From positions 1 through 64,000 of the forward strand of contig JANJTP010000032.1 in the NCBI GenBank assembly GCA_024711025.1: 64,000 nt of DNA, given 5' to 3'. Each line of letters starts with the position of its first letter. Position 1 is the stretch's first letter. This document shows positions 52,483-63,454 of this stretch, one piece after another. This DNA is from Solirubrobacteraceae bacterium. Its GTDB lineage: Bacteria > Actinomycetota > Thermoleophilia > Solirubrobacterales > Solirubrobacteraceae. The translations under genes were made by a program, and so were the position numbers. The notes under the pieces were generated by a model. It was not told the DNA's origin. It searched no databases and was given only the letters and a program-made list of their open reading frames with translations.

Positions 52483-53721
52483 GTGCTGCAGCCCGTCCAC
52501 GTAGCGCACAAGTCGCTCGCCGACTACACGCACCTCGTCGGTCGCGACGTCATCGACGAGATCCGCGCGCTGGCCGAGCCGCTGAAGGGCCTGCGCGTCG
52601 TCCACGTCTCCTCGACCGCGTTCGGCGGCGGGGTGAGCGAGCTGCTCTACACGCTCGTCCCGCTGATGCGCGACGTCGGGCTCGAGTGCGACTGGAACGT
52701 GATCTACGGCCAGGACGAGTTCTTCCACGCGACGAAGCAGCTGCACAATGCGCTGCAGGGCGACCCACAGGACCTCAGCGAGGACCAGTGGGCGATCTGG
52801 CACGGCTACAACGAGATGAACGCCGAGCAGCTCCCCGGCGACATCGACATCTGCTTCGTCCACGATCCGCAGCCCGCCGCGCTGATGCGGCTCGCCGACG
52901 ACAAGGCGCGGGGCTGGCTGTGGCGCTGCCACATCGACCTGTCCTCGCCCAACCCGGCGACGATCGAGCGGCTGCTGCCGTTCGTCCGCGACTACCCGCA
53001 CAGCGTCTTCCACCTGCGCGACTACGTCCCCACCGGCATGCGCGGACAGGTCCACATCGTCCCTCCGGCGATCGACCCGCTGACGCTGAAGAACATGGCC
53101 CTGTCGCCGGACGACGCGGCGTTCGTCTGCCAGCAGTTCGGCGTCGACGTCGACCGCCCGCTGCTGGTGCAGGTGTCGCGCTTCGACCCCTGGAAGGATC
53201 CGCTCGGCGTCATCGACGCCTACCGCCTGGCCAAGGAGTCGGTGCCGGAGCTGCAGCTCGCGCTCGTCGGCTCGATGGCCAGCGACGATCCGGAGGGCTG
53301 GGAGTACTTCAACGCCACGCTGTCGCACGCCGACGCCGACGACGACGTCAAGATCCTCAACAACTTCAACGGCGTCGGTGCGATCGAGGTCAACGCCTTC
53401 CAGGCGCAGGCCGACGTCGTCATCCAGAAGTCGATCCGCGAGGGCTTCGGCCTGACCGTCACCGAGGCGCTGTGGAAGGGCAAGCCGTTCATCGGCGGCA
53501 ACGCCGGCGGCATCCCCCTCCAGGTCCGCGACGGGGAGACCGGCTTCCTCGTCGACTCCCCCCACTCCTGCGGCCGGCGCTGCGTCGAGCTGCTGGCCGA
53601 TCCGGGCCTCGGGCGACGGCTGGGCCGCGCCGGCAAGGAGCACGCGCGACGCAACTTCCTGACGCCCCGCTACCTGCGCGACTACCTGAGAATCTTCTCG
53701 GCGATGGCGGACCAGGCATGA
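52483..53721 (+). CDS. treT: trehalose synthase-like glycosyltransferase (GT4, TreT type)
   Basis: 412 residues from GTG. GT-B fold with features of TreT, which joins a nucleotide glucose to glucose to form trehalose. Seen: VVHVSSTAFGGGVSELLYTL, ICFVHDPQPAALM, WRCHIDLSSPNPATIERL, VPPAIDPLTLKNMAL, LLVQVSRFDPWKDPLGVIDA, and the GT4 nucleotide-sugar motif KSIREGFGLTVTEALWKGKP. The ORF is open far upstream, but this GTG has a hexamer 7 nt before it. The GT20 gene starts 4 nt before the end (ATGA). Actual donor and acceptor are not proven by sequence. Confidence 0.85.
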   Translation: MLQPVHVAHKSLADYTHLVGRDVIDEIRALAEPLKGLRVVHVSSTAFGGGVSELLYTLVPLMRDVGLECDWNVIYGQDEFFHATKQLHNALQGDPQDLSEDQWAIWHGYNEMNAEQLPGDIDICFVHDPQPAALMRLADDKARGWLWRCHIDLSSPNPATIERLLPFVRDYPHSVFHLRDYVPTGMRGQVHIVPPAIDPLTLKNMALSPDDAAFVCQQFGVDVDRPLLVQVSRFDPWKDPLGVIDAYRLAKESVPELQLALVGSMASDDPEGWEYFNATLSHADADDDVKILNNFNGVGAIEVNAFQAQADVVIQKSIREGFGLTVTEALWKGKPFIGGNAGGIPLQVRDGETGFLVDSPHSCGRRCVELLADPGLGRRLGRAGKEHARRNFLTPRYLRDYLRIFSAMADQA

Positions 53722-55178
53722 CCGGGGGTCGTCCGTTCGTCCTGGTCTCGAACCGCGGGCCGGTCACGTTCGAGGACGACGGCAGCGTGCGCCGGGGGAC
53801 CGGCGGGCTCGTCACGGCGCTGACGGGGCTGGCCTCTCACCGCCAGTCCGTCTGGGTCGCAAGCGCGATGACCGAAGCCGACGCGCGGCGCGCCGAGGAG
53901 GCCGGCGACCGACCGTTCTCGGTCCGCTCGCCGACCGGCGGCGAGTACCTCGTGCGGCTCGTCGCCTCCGACCCGGTCGCCTACGACCGCTTCTACAACA
54001 TCTTCGCGAACCCGATGCTGTGGTTCATCCAGCACTACCTGTGGGACCTCTCGAACGCCCCCGACGTGCGGCGCAACGAGATCGAGGCGTTCGAGTACGG
54101 CTACAACGTCGTCAACGAGGACCTCGCCAACGCGGTGCTGGAGGAGATCGACGGGCAGCTCGATCCCGTCGTGATGGTCCACGACTACCACCTCTACACG
54201 CTGCCGGGGCTGATCCGCCGCGCGCGGCCGGACGCGTTCCTGCACCACTTCATCCACATCCCGTGGACCCAGTCGGACTCCTGGCGGGTCCTGCCGCGGA
54301 AGATGCGCGAGGAGCTCTTCCAGGGGATCCTCGCGAACGACATCGTCGGCTTCCACACCCAGGCCTACCGCCTCAACTTCCTGCAGTGCTGCCGCGACCT
54401 GCTCGACCTCGAGGTCGACTTCCGCCGCGGGATCGTCCACAGCGAGGGACGCGACGTCTGGATCCGCAGCTACCCGCTGCCGATCGACTACGGCGCGACG
54501 CTGGAGGTCTCGCGGTCCGAGCGCACCCAGGGGTTCGAGGAGGTCCTCGTGCGTCGCCGGCGCGAGCACATCATCCTCCGCGTCGATCGCGCCGACCTGT
54601 CGAAGAACGTCCTGCGCGGCTTCGCGGCGTTCGACCTGTTCCTCGAGCAGCACCCCGAGTTCAGCGAGCGGGTGACGTTCATCGCCCAGCTGATGCCCTC
54701 GCGGACCGACGTGCCCGAGTACGCCGAGTACCTCGAACGCATCGAGGCGCTGGTGGCGGTCGTCAACCATCGCCACGGGACCCCCGACTGGATGCCGATC
54801 AACCTCAAGCTGCGCGACGATCTCGAGGAGGCGATGGCTTCCTACAAGCAGTACGACGTGCTGCTCGTCAACGCGATGTTCGACGGGATGAACCTCGTCG
54901 CAAAGGAGGGCCCGCTCGTCAACGAGCGGGCCGGCGTCTCGATCCTCTCGGAGAACACCGGGGCGCACGAGGAGCTCGGCGAGTTCGCGCTGAGCGTCAA
55001 CCCGTTCGACATCCAGGAGCTCGCCGACTCGATCCACGCCGCGCTGACGATGGCGCCCGAGGAGCGCCGGCGCCGGATCGAGGGTCTCAAGACGATCGTC
55101 ACGACTCGCTCGCCCGGCGACTGGATCGACGATCAGCTGGCGGACATCGCCGAGAAGGCGAGCGCCGAGCGCGGCTGA
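53718..55178 (+). CDS. otsA: trehalose-6-phosphate synthase-like glycosyltransferase (GT20)
   Basis: 486 residues. GT20 signatures: FVLVSNRGPVTFEDDGSV, GTGGLVTALTGLA, VMVHDYHLYTLPGLIRRARP, IHIPWTQSDSWRVLP, NDIVGFHTQAYRLNFLQC, RVDRADLSKNVLRG, LRDDLEEAMASYKQYDVLLV, NAMFDGMNLVAKEGPLVNER. This is the OtsA type, making trehalose-6-phosphate (or a related glycosyl-phosphate) from a nucleotide sugar; the IPWTQSD stretch differs from the Escherichia coli IPFP. No OtsB phosphatase follows. Coupled to the TreT-like gene by ATGA. The two together may offer parallel or sequential routes to a trehalose-type osmolyte. Confidence 0.88.
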   Translation: MTGGRPFVLVSNRGPVTFEDDGSVRRGTGGLVTALTGLASHRQSVWVASAMTEADARRAEEAGDRPFSVRSPTGGEYLVRLVASDPVAYDRFYNIFANPMLWFIQHYLWDLSNAPDVRRNEIEAFEYGYNVVNEDLANAVLEEIDGQLDPVVMVHDYHLYTLPGLIRRARPDAFLHHFIHIPWTQSDSWRVLPRKMREELFQGILANDIVGFHTQAYRLNFLQCCRDLLDLEVDFRRGIVHSEGRDVWIRSYPLPIDYGATLEVSRSERTQGFEEVLVRRRREHIILRVDRADLSKNVLRGFAAFDLFLEQHPEFSERVTFIAQLMPSRTDVPEYAEYLERIEALVAVVNHRHGTPDWMPINLKLRDDLEEAMASYKQYDVLLVNAMFDGMNLVAKEGPLVNERAGVSILSENTGAHEELGEFALSVNPFDIQELADSIHAALTMAPEERRRRIEGLKTIVTTRSPGDWIDDQLADIAEKASAERG

Positions 55179-55193
55179 CGGCGGCGGACGGGC

Positions 55194-55817
55194 TCAGGGC
55201 CAGCCGAGCTCTTCGACGATCGTCTGCTCCGGCGTCGGGCGGGGCGCGGCACGAGACGCCCACCGCGGGGCCGCCTGCACCGGCGTCTGCGCCCGGCTGG
55301 GCGCTCTCGCGCGGCGGCCGCGATGCCCGGCCCGTCGACGCGAGCACGACCCGCCGGGGCGGGCATCGCGCCCACGGGCGCCGCGATCCGCCCGGTCCGC
55401 ATCGTCGACCCCGACGCCGCGATCCGCTCGGCCCGCATCATCGACGACGCCGCGATCCGCTCGGCCCGCACCCTCGGCTCGGGTGCCGGGCTCCGCCCGG
55501 CCCGAACCTTCCACACGGGCGCCCGGGGCCGTATCCCCGTCGCCCGTGCCGGGCTTCGCCTCGCGGCCACGCGCACCGGGTCCGCCGTCGTCGTCGTCGT
55601 CGCCGTCACCGTCACCGTCGGTCGCACCGGGCCCGGCGACGGAGGATGCCTCGCCACCCGGCGCGACGAGCGCCTGCTCCACCGGCCGCGGCTCGGGCGA
55701 GGGCGCCTCCGGCAGCGGCGCGCGCAGCCGAGGCCAGAGGAGCAGCAGCGTGAGGACCACGGCGACGAGCGCCGGTCCCACGAGCCCGCGGCGCGTCGAG
55801 CGGCGCATGAGGTCCAT
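55194..55817 (-). CDS. low-complexity membrane-anchored protein with tandem repeats
   Basis: 207 residues. N-terminal basic stretch and one helix (GLVGPALVAVVLTLLLLWP), then a Pro/Glu segment and a long Gly/Asp/Arg-rich region with repeats such as GRADRGVVDDAGRADRG. The C-terminus (RWASRAAPRPTPEQTIVEEL) is more ordinary. No domain recognised. GGGAG lies shortly upstream of MDLMRRSTRR, giving a credible start at 55817 or three codons later. The plus-strand reading is also open but lacks a start with signal. Convergent with the GT20 gene, 15 nt apart. Confidence 0.5.
   Translation of the reverse strand: MDLMRRSTRRGLVGPALVAVVLTLLLLWPRLRAPLPEAPSPEPRPVEQALVAPGGEASSVAGPGATDGDGDGDDDDDGGPGARGREAKPGTGDGDTAPGARVEGSGRAEPGTRAEGAGRADRGVVDDAGRADRGVGVDDADRADRGARGRDARPGGSCSRRRAGHRGRRARAPSRAQTPVQAAPRWASRAAPRPTPEQTIVEELGWP
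55379..55480. repeat. three tandem direct repeats of 33-36 bp
   Basis: CGCCGCGATCCGC starts near-identical units at 55379, 55415 and 55448 (periods 36 and 33 bp, in-frame), differing by a few bases. On the minus strand they encode 11-12-residue repeats of the type DDAGRADRG. Repeat number could vary by slippage. Confidence 0.7.
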
Positions 55818-55857
55818 GACTCCCGGAGGCTGTGGGACCGCCTCGCCTCCCCCCTGC

Positions 55858-55863
55858 TATCGT
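55858..55863 (+). promoter_or_regulatory. -10 hexamer TATCGT of rpsF
   Basis: TATCGT lies 13 nt before the ATG at 55877, leaving almost no leader and hence no room for the S6:S18-binding hairpin found upstream of rpsF in some bacteria. Confidence 0.4.
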
Positions 55864-55876
55864 CGCCCGCCTGCTC

Positions 55877-56254
55877 ATGGTCACTCCCGCTCCTACGTAC
55901 GATCTCGTCCTGCTCCTCGATTCCAAGGTCGAGGACGACCAACGCGCCAAGATCCGCACCGACGTCCGGGCGATGATCGAGGCCGCCGGCACGATCGTCC
56001 GCGACGAGCAGTACGGGACGCGCACGCTCGCATACGAGATCGAGAAGCGCACGGACGCGGCATACGAGCTGCTTCAGTTCAAGGGCCCACGCGAGCTGCT
56101 CGAGCAGCTCGATCGCACGCTGCGCATCACCGACGGAGTCGTTCGCTTCCGCATCGTGAAGCTGCGCGAGGGCATGCCCTCCGCGCCGGATCTCCGCCAG
56201 GCACCCGGGCCGGTCGCCGAGCCGGCCGGCGAGCCCGCCGCCGCTTCCTCCTAG
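55877..56254 (+). CDS. rpsF: 30S ribosomal protein S6
   Basis: 125 residues. S6 is a ferredoxin-like ribosomal protein that pairs with S18 on the 30S platform. YDLVLLLDSKVEDDQRAKIR, GTRTLAYEIEKRTDAAYELL and LDRTLRITDGVVRFRIVKL are typical. The tail from residue about 100 is Pro/Ala-rich. The in-frame ATG at 55832 lacks support; 55877 has a hexamer upstream. It begins the ribosomal/replication block with ssb, rpsR, rplI and dnaB, but ssb is 223 nt away with its own promoter. Confidence 0.95.
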   Translation: MVTPAPTYDLVLLLDSKVEDDQRAKIRTDVRAMIEAAGTIVRDEQYGTRTLAYEIEKRTDAAYELLQFKGPRELLEQLDRTLRITDGVVRFRIVKLREGMPSAPDLRQAPGPVAEPAGEPAAASS

Positions 56255-56477
56255 CCGGTCCCTTCGCGCCCGGCCCTTCCCCGCGTGGCAACGCCGCAGG
56301 CTGCTCGCGGGCTCCATCGGCCCGCGTTCGTTCAGGGACACGCACGATTTGCGCTTCCAGCGCACCGAAACCCCGGACGGAGCGGCCCAGGTGCCCCGCA
56401 TCGCCGGACCCGCCTCTAGACTCGACCGGCATCGCATCGTCCGACGAGCGACCTAGTTCGCCCCCGAAAGGAGCGCC
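56255..56477 (+). promoter_or_regulatory. rpsF-ssb gap with ssb -10 and ribosome-binding site
   Basis: 222 nt without a gene. TAGACT (56417-56422) is a likely -10 for ssb, giving a leader of about 50 nt that ends in AAAGGAG (56466-56472), 5 nt before the ATG at 56478. Unlike its neighbours, ssb is therefore leadered. Confidence 0.5.
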
Positions 56478-56945
56478 ATGGCGGCCTCGAACATCAACCG
56501 GGTCATCATCACCGGGAACCTCACATCGGATCCTGAGCTGCGCTCGCTCCCGAGCGGCACCTCGGTCTGCAAGCTCCGCGTCGCCTGCAACACGCGCCGG
56601 AAGGACGGGGCGAGCGGCGAGTGGGTCGACAAGCCCAACTACTTCGACGTCACGGTCTGGGGCGCACAGGGCGAGAACTGCGCCCGCTACCTCGCGAAGG
56701 GGCGCGGCGTCGCGATCGACGGACGGCTCGAGTGGCGCGAGTGGGAGACGCAGGAGGGCGGCAAGCGTCAGTCGATCGAGATCATCGCCGACGCCGTTCA
56801 GTTCCTCGGCGGCGGTCGCGACGAGTCGGGCGGGGGCTTCACGCCACGTTCGGACGTTCCGGTCGACACGAGCGACTTCGCCGGCGCGACGGCGCCTGCC
56901 GGCGGCGGGTCCGGACCGGTTCCCGACGACGACATCCCCTTCTGA
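56478..56945 (+). CDS. ssb: single-stranded DNA-binding protein
   Basis: 155 residues. OB-fold beginning NRVIITGNLTSDPELRSLPS, with FDVTVWGAQGENCARYLAKG and VAIDGRLEWREWETQEG, followed by a Gly-rich linker and the acidic tip PDDDIPF that recruits DNA-metabolism proteins. Coats single-stranded DNA during replication and repair. The strong Shine-Dalgarno sequence and TAGACT promoter suggest high expression. A perfect 11-bp hairpin follows 80 nt after the stop. Confidence 0.97.
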   Translation: MAASNINRVIITGNLTSDPELRSLPSGTSVCKLRVACNTRRKDGASGEWVDKPNYFDVTVWGAQGENCARYLAKGRGVAIDGRLEWREWETQEGGKRQSIEIIADAVQFLGGGRDESGGGFTPRSDVPVDTSDFAGATAPAGGGSGPVPDDDIPF

Positions 56946-57025
56946 TCCACCGAGCCTGATCGCGCGAGCCTCATCGCGCACGGACACGGCCGATCGCGGA
57001 CGGGCCCGAGGGGCGGGCGCTGATG

Positions 57026-57055
57026 GCGCTCGCCGGCCCCCTCGCCGGCGAGCGC
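57026..57055. terminator. hairpin downstream of ssb
   Basis: GCGCTCGCCGG (57026-57036) pairs perfectly with CCGGCGAGCGC (57045-57055), an 11-bp stem and 8-nt loop, 80 nt after the ssb stop. No U-tract. It may end the ssb message before the rpsR promoter. Confidence 0.55.
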
Positions 57056-57124
57056 AGGCCGAGCGCTCGCGCGGCACTCCCCGCGCGTAGCACACGCCGC
57101 CGACGGCAACGCGATGGGGTTTGT

Positions 57125-57159
57125 CATACTGTGAGCTCGCGCGCCCCGTCGGGGGCGCG
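57125..57159 (+). promoter_or_regulatory. rpsR promoter and leader hairpin
   Basis: CATACT (57125-57130) is a possible -10; the transcript would begin with an 8-bp hairpin CGCGCCCC (57140-57147)/GGGGCGCG (57152-57159) closed by a 4-nt loop. A ribosome-binding site AAGGAA lies 5 nt before the GTG at 57196. The hairpin could be a regulatory site in ribosomal-protein expression; this is speculative. Confidence 0.4.
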
Positions 57160-57195
57160 TTCTCTCGCAGGTCGTCGGAAGAGCAAGGAACCCTC

Positions 57196-57516
57196 GTGGC
57201 CAAGCAGCGTCGTAGCACCACTCCATCCCGCAGGCGGGACAAGAAGGGCGGCCCGGGAAGCGGCCGCCGCAAGCCGTGCCTGTTCTGCAAGGACAAGGTC
57301 GAGCACGTCGACTACAAGGACATCACGACGCTCGGGCGCTTCACGTCCGAGCGCGGGAAGATCCGCTCGAGGCGGATCACCGGGCTCTGCCGGCGCCACC
57401 AGAGCCAGGTCGCACGCGCCGTCAAGCGTGCACGCGAGCTGGCGCTGATGCCGTACGTCGCCGAGCCGGTCGGGGGCGACAGTCCGGGACGGCGGCGCGA
57501 CCGGGACCGCGACTGA
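57196..57516 (+). CDS. rpsR: 30S ribosomal protein S18 (zinc-binding form)
   Basis: 106 residues from GTG, chosen for the AAGGAA site and because upstream residues are not conserved. Core: [60 protein letters not shown]. CxxC (C28, C31) and CxxH (C65, H68) could bind zinc, like the C+ forms of several ribosomal proteins. The N-terminus is Lys/Arg-rich and the tail ([10 protein letters not shown]) is also basic and acidic mixed. rplI follows in a TGATG overlap, so they are translated together. Confidence 0.96.
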   Translation: MAKQRRSTTPSRRRDKKGGPGSGRRKPCLFCKDKVEHVDYKDITTLGRFTSERGKIRSRRITGLCRRHQSQVARAVKRARELALMPYVAEPVGGDSPGRRRDRDRD

Positions 57517-57965
57517 TGCCGGCGGCGATCCTGCTTGACGACGTCGAGTCGCTCGGCTCCAAGGGCTCCGTCGTCGACGTCTCGAAGGGCTACCTGCGCA
57601 ACTACCTGGTGCCGCGCGGCCTCGCGCAGCCCGCGACCAAGGCGTCGCTCGCCGCCGCCGCCCAGGCACGAGCCGCTCAGGCGCGCGCCCGGGAGCAGCT
57701 CGCCGCTCGCTCGGGCGAGCTGGCCGAGCTGCTGGCGAAGACCGTGCTGACGATCGCCCGCCAGGCTGGCGACGACGGCCGCCTCTTCGGCTCGGTCACC
57801 AACCAGGACATCGCGGAGGCGATCCGCGAAGCACGCGGAGTGGAGATCGACCGGCGCAAGATCAGCCTCGACGAGCCGATCAAGCACATCGGCACCTACC
57901 AGGTCGCCCTCGAGCTCGAGGGCGGGGTGTCCGCGACCATCAAGACGATGGTCGTCGAGCAGTAG
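57516..57965 (+). CDS. rplI: 50S ribosomal protein L9
   Basis: 149 residues, standard length. N-terminal domain AILLDDVESLGSKGSVVDVS and KGYLRNYLVPRGLAQPAT, a long connecting helix rich in Ala/Arg, then the C-terminal domain with GRLFGSVTNQDIAEAIREA and IGTYQVALELEGGVSATIK. The ATG shares one base with the rpsR stop. The 184-nt gap to dnaB holds no recognisable gene. Confidence 0.97.
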   Translation: MPAAILLDDVESLGSKGSVVDVSKGYLRNYLVPRGLAQPATKASLAAAAQARAAQARAREQLAARSGELAELLAKTVLTIARQAGDDGRLFGSVTNQDIAEAIREARGVEIDRRKISLDEPIKHIGTYQVALELEGGVSATIKTMVVEQ

Positions 57966-58133
57966 CGCCCACCGCGGCGCTCGCCACCGGGCGTGAGGCC
58001 ACGAGCTTCGCGCCCGACGCTCACCGCAGCACCCTCCACGACCGTCGCACGTAGCGGCCGATACGGCGCGCTCCCACGCGCGATCGGTCGCAGATAGCGG
58101 TAACGACGCCGCCATGCCGACGGCACGCGCCGC

Positions 58134-58139
58134 TATCGT
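58134..58139 (+). promoter_or_regulatory. -10 hexamer TATCGT of dnaB
   Basis: TATCGT lies 10 nt before the ATG at 58150. It lies inside the longer reading frame that begins at 58114, so it argues for the shorter protein. Confidence 0.45.
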
Positions 58140-58149
58140 CGCTCGCCCC

Positions 58150-59546
58150 ATGGCGACCGCTCCAGCACAGGCCGAGCAGCGCCCCGGCACCGCCCCCGCG
58201 GGCGCCGCGCCGCCGCACTCGCTGGAGGCCGAGCGCGCCGTTCTCGGCGCGATCCTGCTCTCCGAGAGAGCGCACTACGCCTTCGTGGTCGAGGAGAACC
58301 TCAAGGCCGAGGACTTCTACCGCGCGCGCCACCGCGTCGTCTTCCAGACGATGGAGCGGCTGCTCGCGGACGGCACCGAGATCGACGTCCTGAGCGTCAC
58401 CGAGGCGCTCAAGTCCGAAGGGGCCCTCGAGGACGCGGGAGGCTCCGAAGACGTCGCGTCGCTCGTCACCGAGGTGCCGGCGGTCGGCAACCTGCGCCGG
58501 TACGCCGAGATCGTCAAGGACCTGGCGCATCTCCGCCGCCTGCTGGACGCCTCCTACCGGATCCAGACGAGCGTCTTCGAGCGCCAGGGCGAGACCTCGC
58601 AGATCGTCGACGAGGCCGAGCGGGTGATCCTCGACATCCGCCTGGGATCGGAAGGCAAGGACTTCCGGCGCGTCGGCGACGTCCTCCACGAGGAGCTGCC
58701 GCGCTGGGACCGGCTCGCGCAGGAGGGCACCTCGATCACGGGGGTGCGCTCGGGCTTCGACGACCTCGACGCGATCACCGGCGGCTTCCAGCCGGGCAAC
58801 CTCGTGATCATCGCGGCGCGCCCGTCGATGGGGAAGTCCGCGCTCGTCACGAACATCGCCGAGAACGTCGCGCTCGACCGCCGCGCGCCGCGCCCCGTCG
58901 CGCTCTTCTCGCTCGAGATGTCCGAGGGCGAGCTGGCCCAGCGGTTCATCGCCTCCAAGGCCTCGATCAAGGGCGACGACCTGCGCAAGGGCCGCGTCAA
59001 GGGCGACAAGTGGACCCGCGTCCTCAACGCCGCCACCGAGTACGAGCGGTCGCACCTCTACGTCGACGACTCCTCGGACATCGGCCTGCTCGACATCCGC
59101 GCGAAGGCGCGCCGCCTGCACCAGAGCCTGCTCGGCACCGACGGGGGCCTGTCGCTGATCATCATCGACTACCTGCAGCTCATGCGGGCCGACAGCCGCT
59201 ACGACAGCCGCGTCCAGCAGGTCGGCGAGATGAGCCGCGGGCTCAAGATCCTCGCTCGCGAGCTCGGCGTCCCGGTCATCGCGCTGTCCCAGCTCTCGCG
59301 CAACGTCGAGCAGCGCAAGCCGCCCGAGCCGATGCTCTCCGACCTGCGCGAGTCGGGGCAGATCGAGCAGGACGCCGACCTCGTCATGTTCATCTACCGC
59401 GACGAGTACTACACGGGCGACGAGTCCGAGAACCCCGGCGTCAGCGAGCTGATCATCGCCAAGCACCGCAACGGCGGGCTCGGACGGGTCGAGCTCGTCT
59501 TCCAGAACGACTACCCGCGGTTTCGCAACAAGGCGTACGAGGCCGC

Positions 59547-59550
<4 letters not shown>
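58150..59550 (+). CDS. dnaB: replicative DNA helicase DnaB
   Basis: 466 residues from ATG 58150 (an in-frame ATG at 58114 lies upstream of the probable -10). Hexameric helicase of the replication fork. N-terminal domain SLEAERAVLGAILLSERAHY and FYRARHRVVFQTMERL; RecA-like domain with Walker A AARPSMGKSALVTNIAEN, LFSLEMSEGELAQR, Walker B LIIIDYLQLM and late LSQLSRNVEQRKPPEPMLSD, LRESGQIEQDADLVMFIYRD. No intein is present, although dnaB is a common intein site. The stop overlaps the loader gene by 4 nt. Confidence 0.97.
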
Positions 59551-62395
<2,845 letters not shown>

Positions 62396-62401
62396 GGCGG
62401 A

Positions 62402-62407
62402 TACCCT
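62402..62407 (+). promoter_or_regulatory. -10 hexamer TACCCT of the Gfo/Idh gene
   Basis: TACCCT lies 9 nt before the GTG at 62417, in the 21-nt gap to the divergent gene. Confidence 0.5.
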
Positions 62408-62416
62408 ATTGCGACC

Positions 62417-63454
62417 GTGGCCCGACCGGATTCCACCACCGTGCCGCGCGGCGCGGTCATCGGCCTCGGAATGATCGGTCGCCACCACGCGCGGCTGCTG
62501 CAGTCATCTCCCCGCGCGCGCTTCGCGGGGGCCGTCGACCCCGCCGGCGACCGCTATGAGGTCGTACGAGACCAAACCCTCGTCTTCGGCGGCCTCGACG
62601 AGCTGCTGGCGAGCGAGCCCCCGGACTTCGCGATCGTCGCGGTGCCGACCGAGGAGCACCTCCCGGCGGTGCGCGTGCTCGCCGAGCACGGGGTCCACGT
62701 GCTGGTCGAGAAGCCGCTCGCCGCGAACGCCGCCGCCGCCGCCGAGCTGATCGAGATCGTCGAGCGCGCCGGGCTGCACGCGGCGGTCGGCCATGTCGAG
62801 CGCTGCAACCCGGCGCTGCTCGAGCTGCGCCGGCGCGTCAAGGCCGGCCAGCTCGGCGAGGTCTTCCTGATCGCCACCGAGCGCGTCGGGCCGTTCCCCG
62901 ACCGCGTACGCGACGTCGGAGTCGTCAAGGACCTCGCGACGCACGACCTCGACCTCGTCCAGTGGCTCGGGCGCTCACCGGTCGAGCTGCTCGCCGCGCA
63001 GACCCAGCACCGCATGGGCCGCCCGCACGAGGACCTCGTCCTCATGACCGGCCGCCTGGCGAGCGGCACCAGCTTCAACTCGGTCGTCGACTGGCTCTCG
63101 CCGGCGAAGGTCCGCCGCACGCGGATCCTCGGCGAGCGGGGGATGCTCGTCGCCGACACGCTGACGGCCGACCTGACGTTCTACGCGAACGGCCACGTCG
63201 TCTCCGAGTGGGGCGCCTCGCAGGCCCTTCGCGGCGTCAGCGAAGGCGACTCCACCCGCTATGCGCTGTCGCGCCGTGAGCCGCTGCTGGTCGAGCTGGA
63301 GGCGTTCCTCGACCTGCTGGGGGGCGATCCGGAGGCCGGTGTCGTCAGCCTCCGCGAGGGGCTCGACGCGCTGCTCGCGGCGGAGGCGGCGCTGGAGAGC
63401 GCGGCCAGCGGGGAGACCGTCCGCCCGATGTCGCGACAGCCCACGGCCGGCTGA
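62417..63454 (+). CDS. Gfo/Idh/MocA family oxidoreductase (WlbA/WbpB-like)
   Basis: 345 residues from GTG. N-terminal Rossmann fold AVIGLGMIGRHHARLLQSSP, the EKP motif HVLVEKPLAANAAAAAELIE, and GHVERCNPALLELRRRV; C-terminal domain with KDLATHDLDLVQWLG, where the His likely belongs to the active site. In nucleotide-sugar pathways relatives oxidise UDP-N-acetyl-glucosaminuronate at C3. The next gene starts at the last base of the stop (TGATG). The start is set by the hexamer 9 nt upstream. Confidence 0.9.
   Translation: MARPDSTTVPRGAVIGLGMIGRHHARLLQSSPRARFAGAVDPAGDRYEVVRDQTLVFGGLDELLASEPPDFAIVAVPTEEHLPAVRVLAEHGVHVLVEKPLAANAAAAAELIEIVERAGLHAAVGHVERCNPALLELRRRVKAGQLGEVFLIATERVGPFPDRVRDVGVVKDLATHDLDLVQWLGRSPVELLAAQTQHRMGRPHEDLVLMTGRLASGTSFNSVVDWLSPAKVRRTRILGERGMLVADTLTADLTFYANGHVVSEWGASQALRGVSEGDSTRYALSRREPLLVELEAFLDLLGGDPEAGVVSLREGLDALLAAEAALESAASGETVRPMSRQPTAG

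Noticed and set aside
55379-55480. CRISPR-like array
   Set aside because: Three adjacent units without spacers, in-frame with a coding repeat; not CRISPR.
58114-58149. longer dnaB beginning at ATG 58114
   Set aside because: The added residues MPTARAAIVARP are not conserved in DnaB, and the -10 hexamer lies within them.
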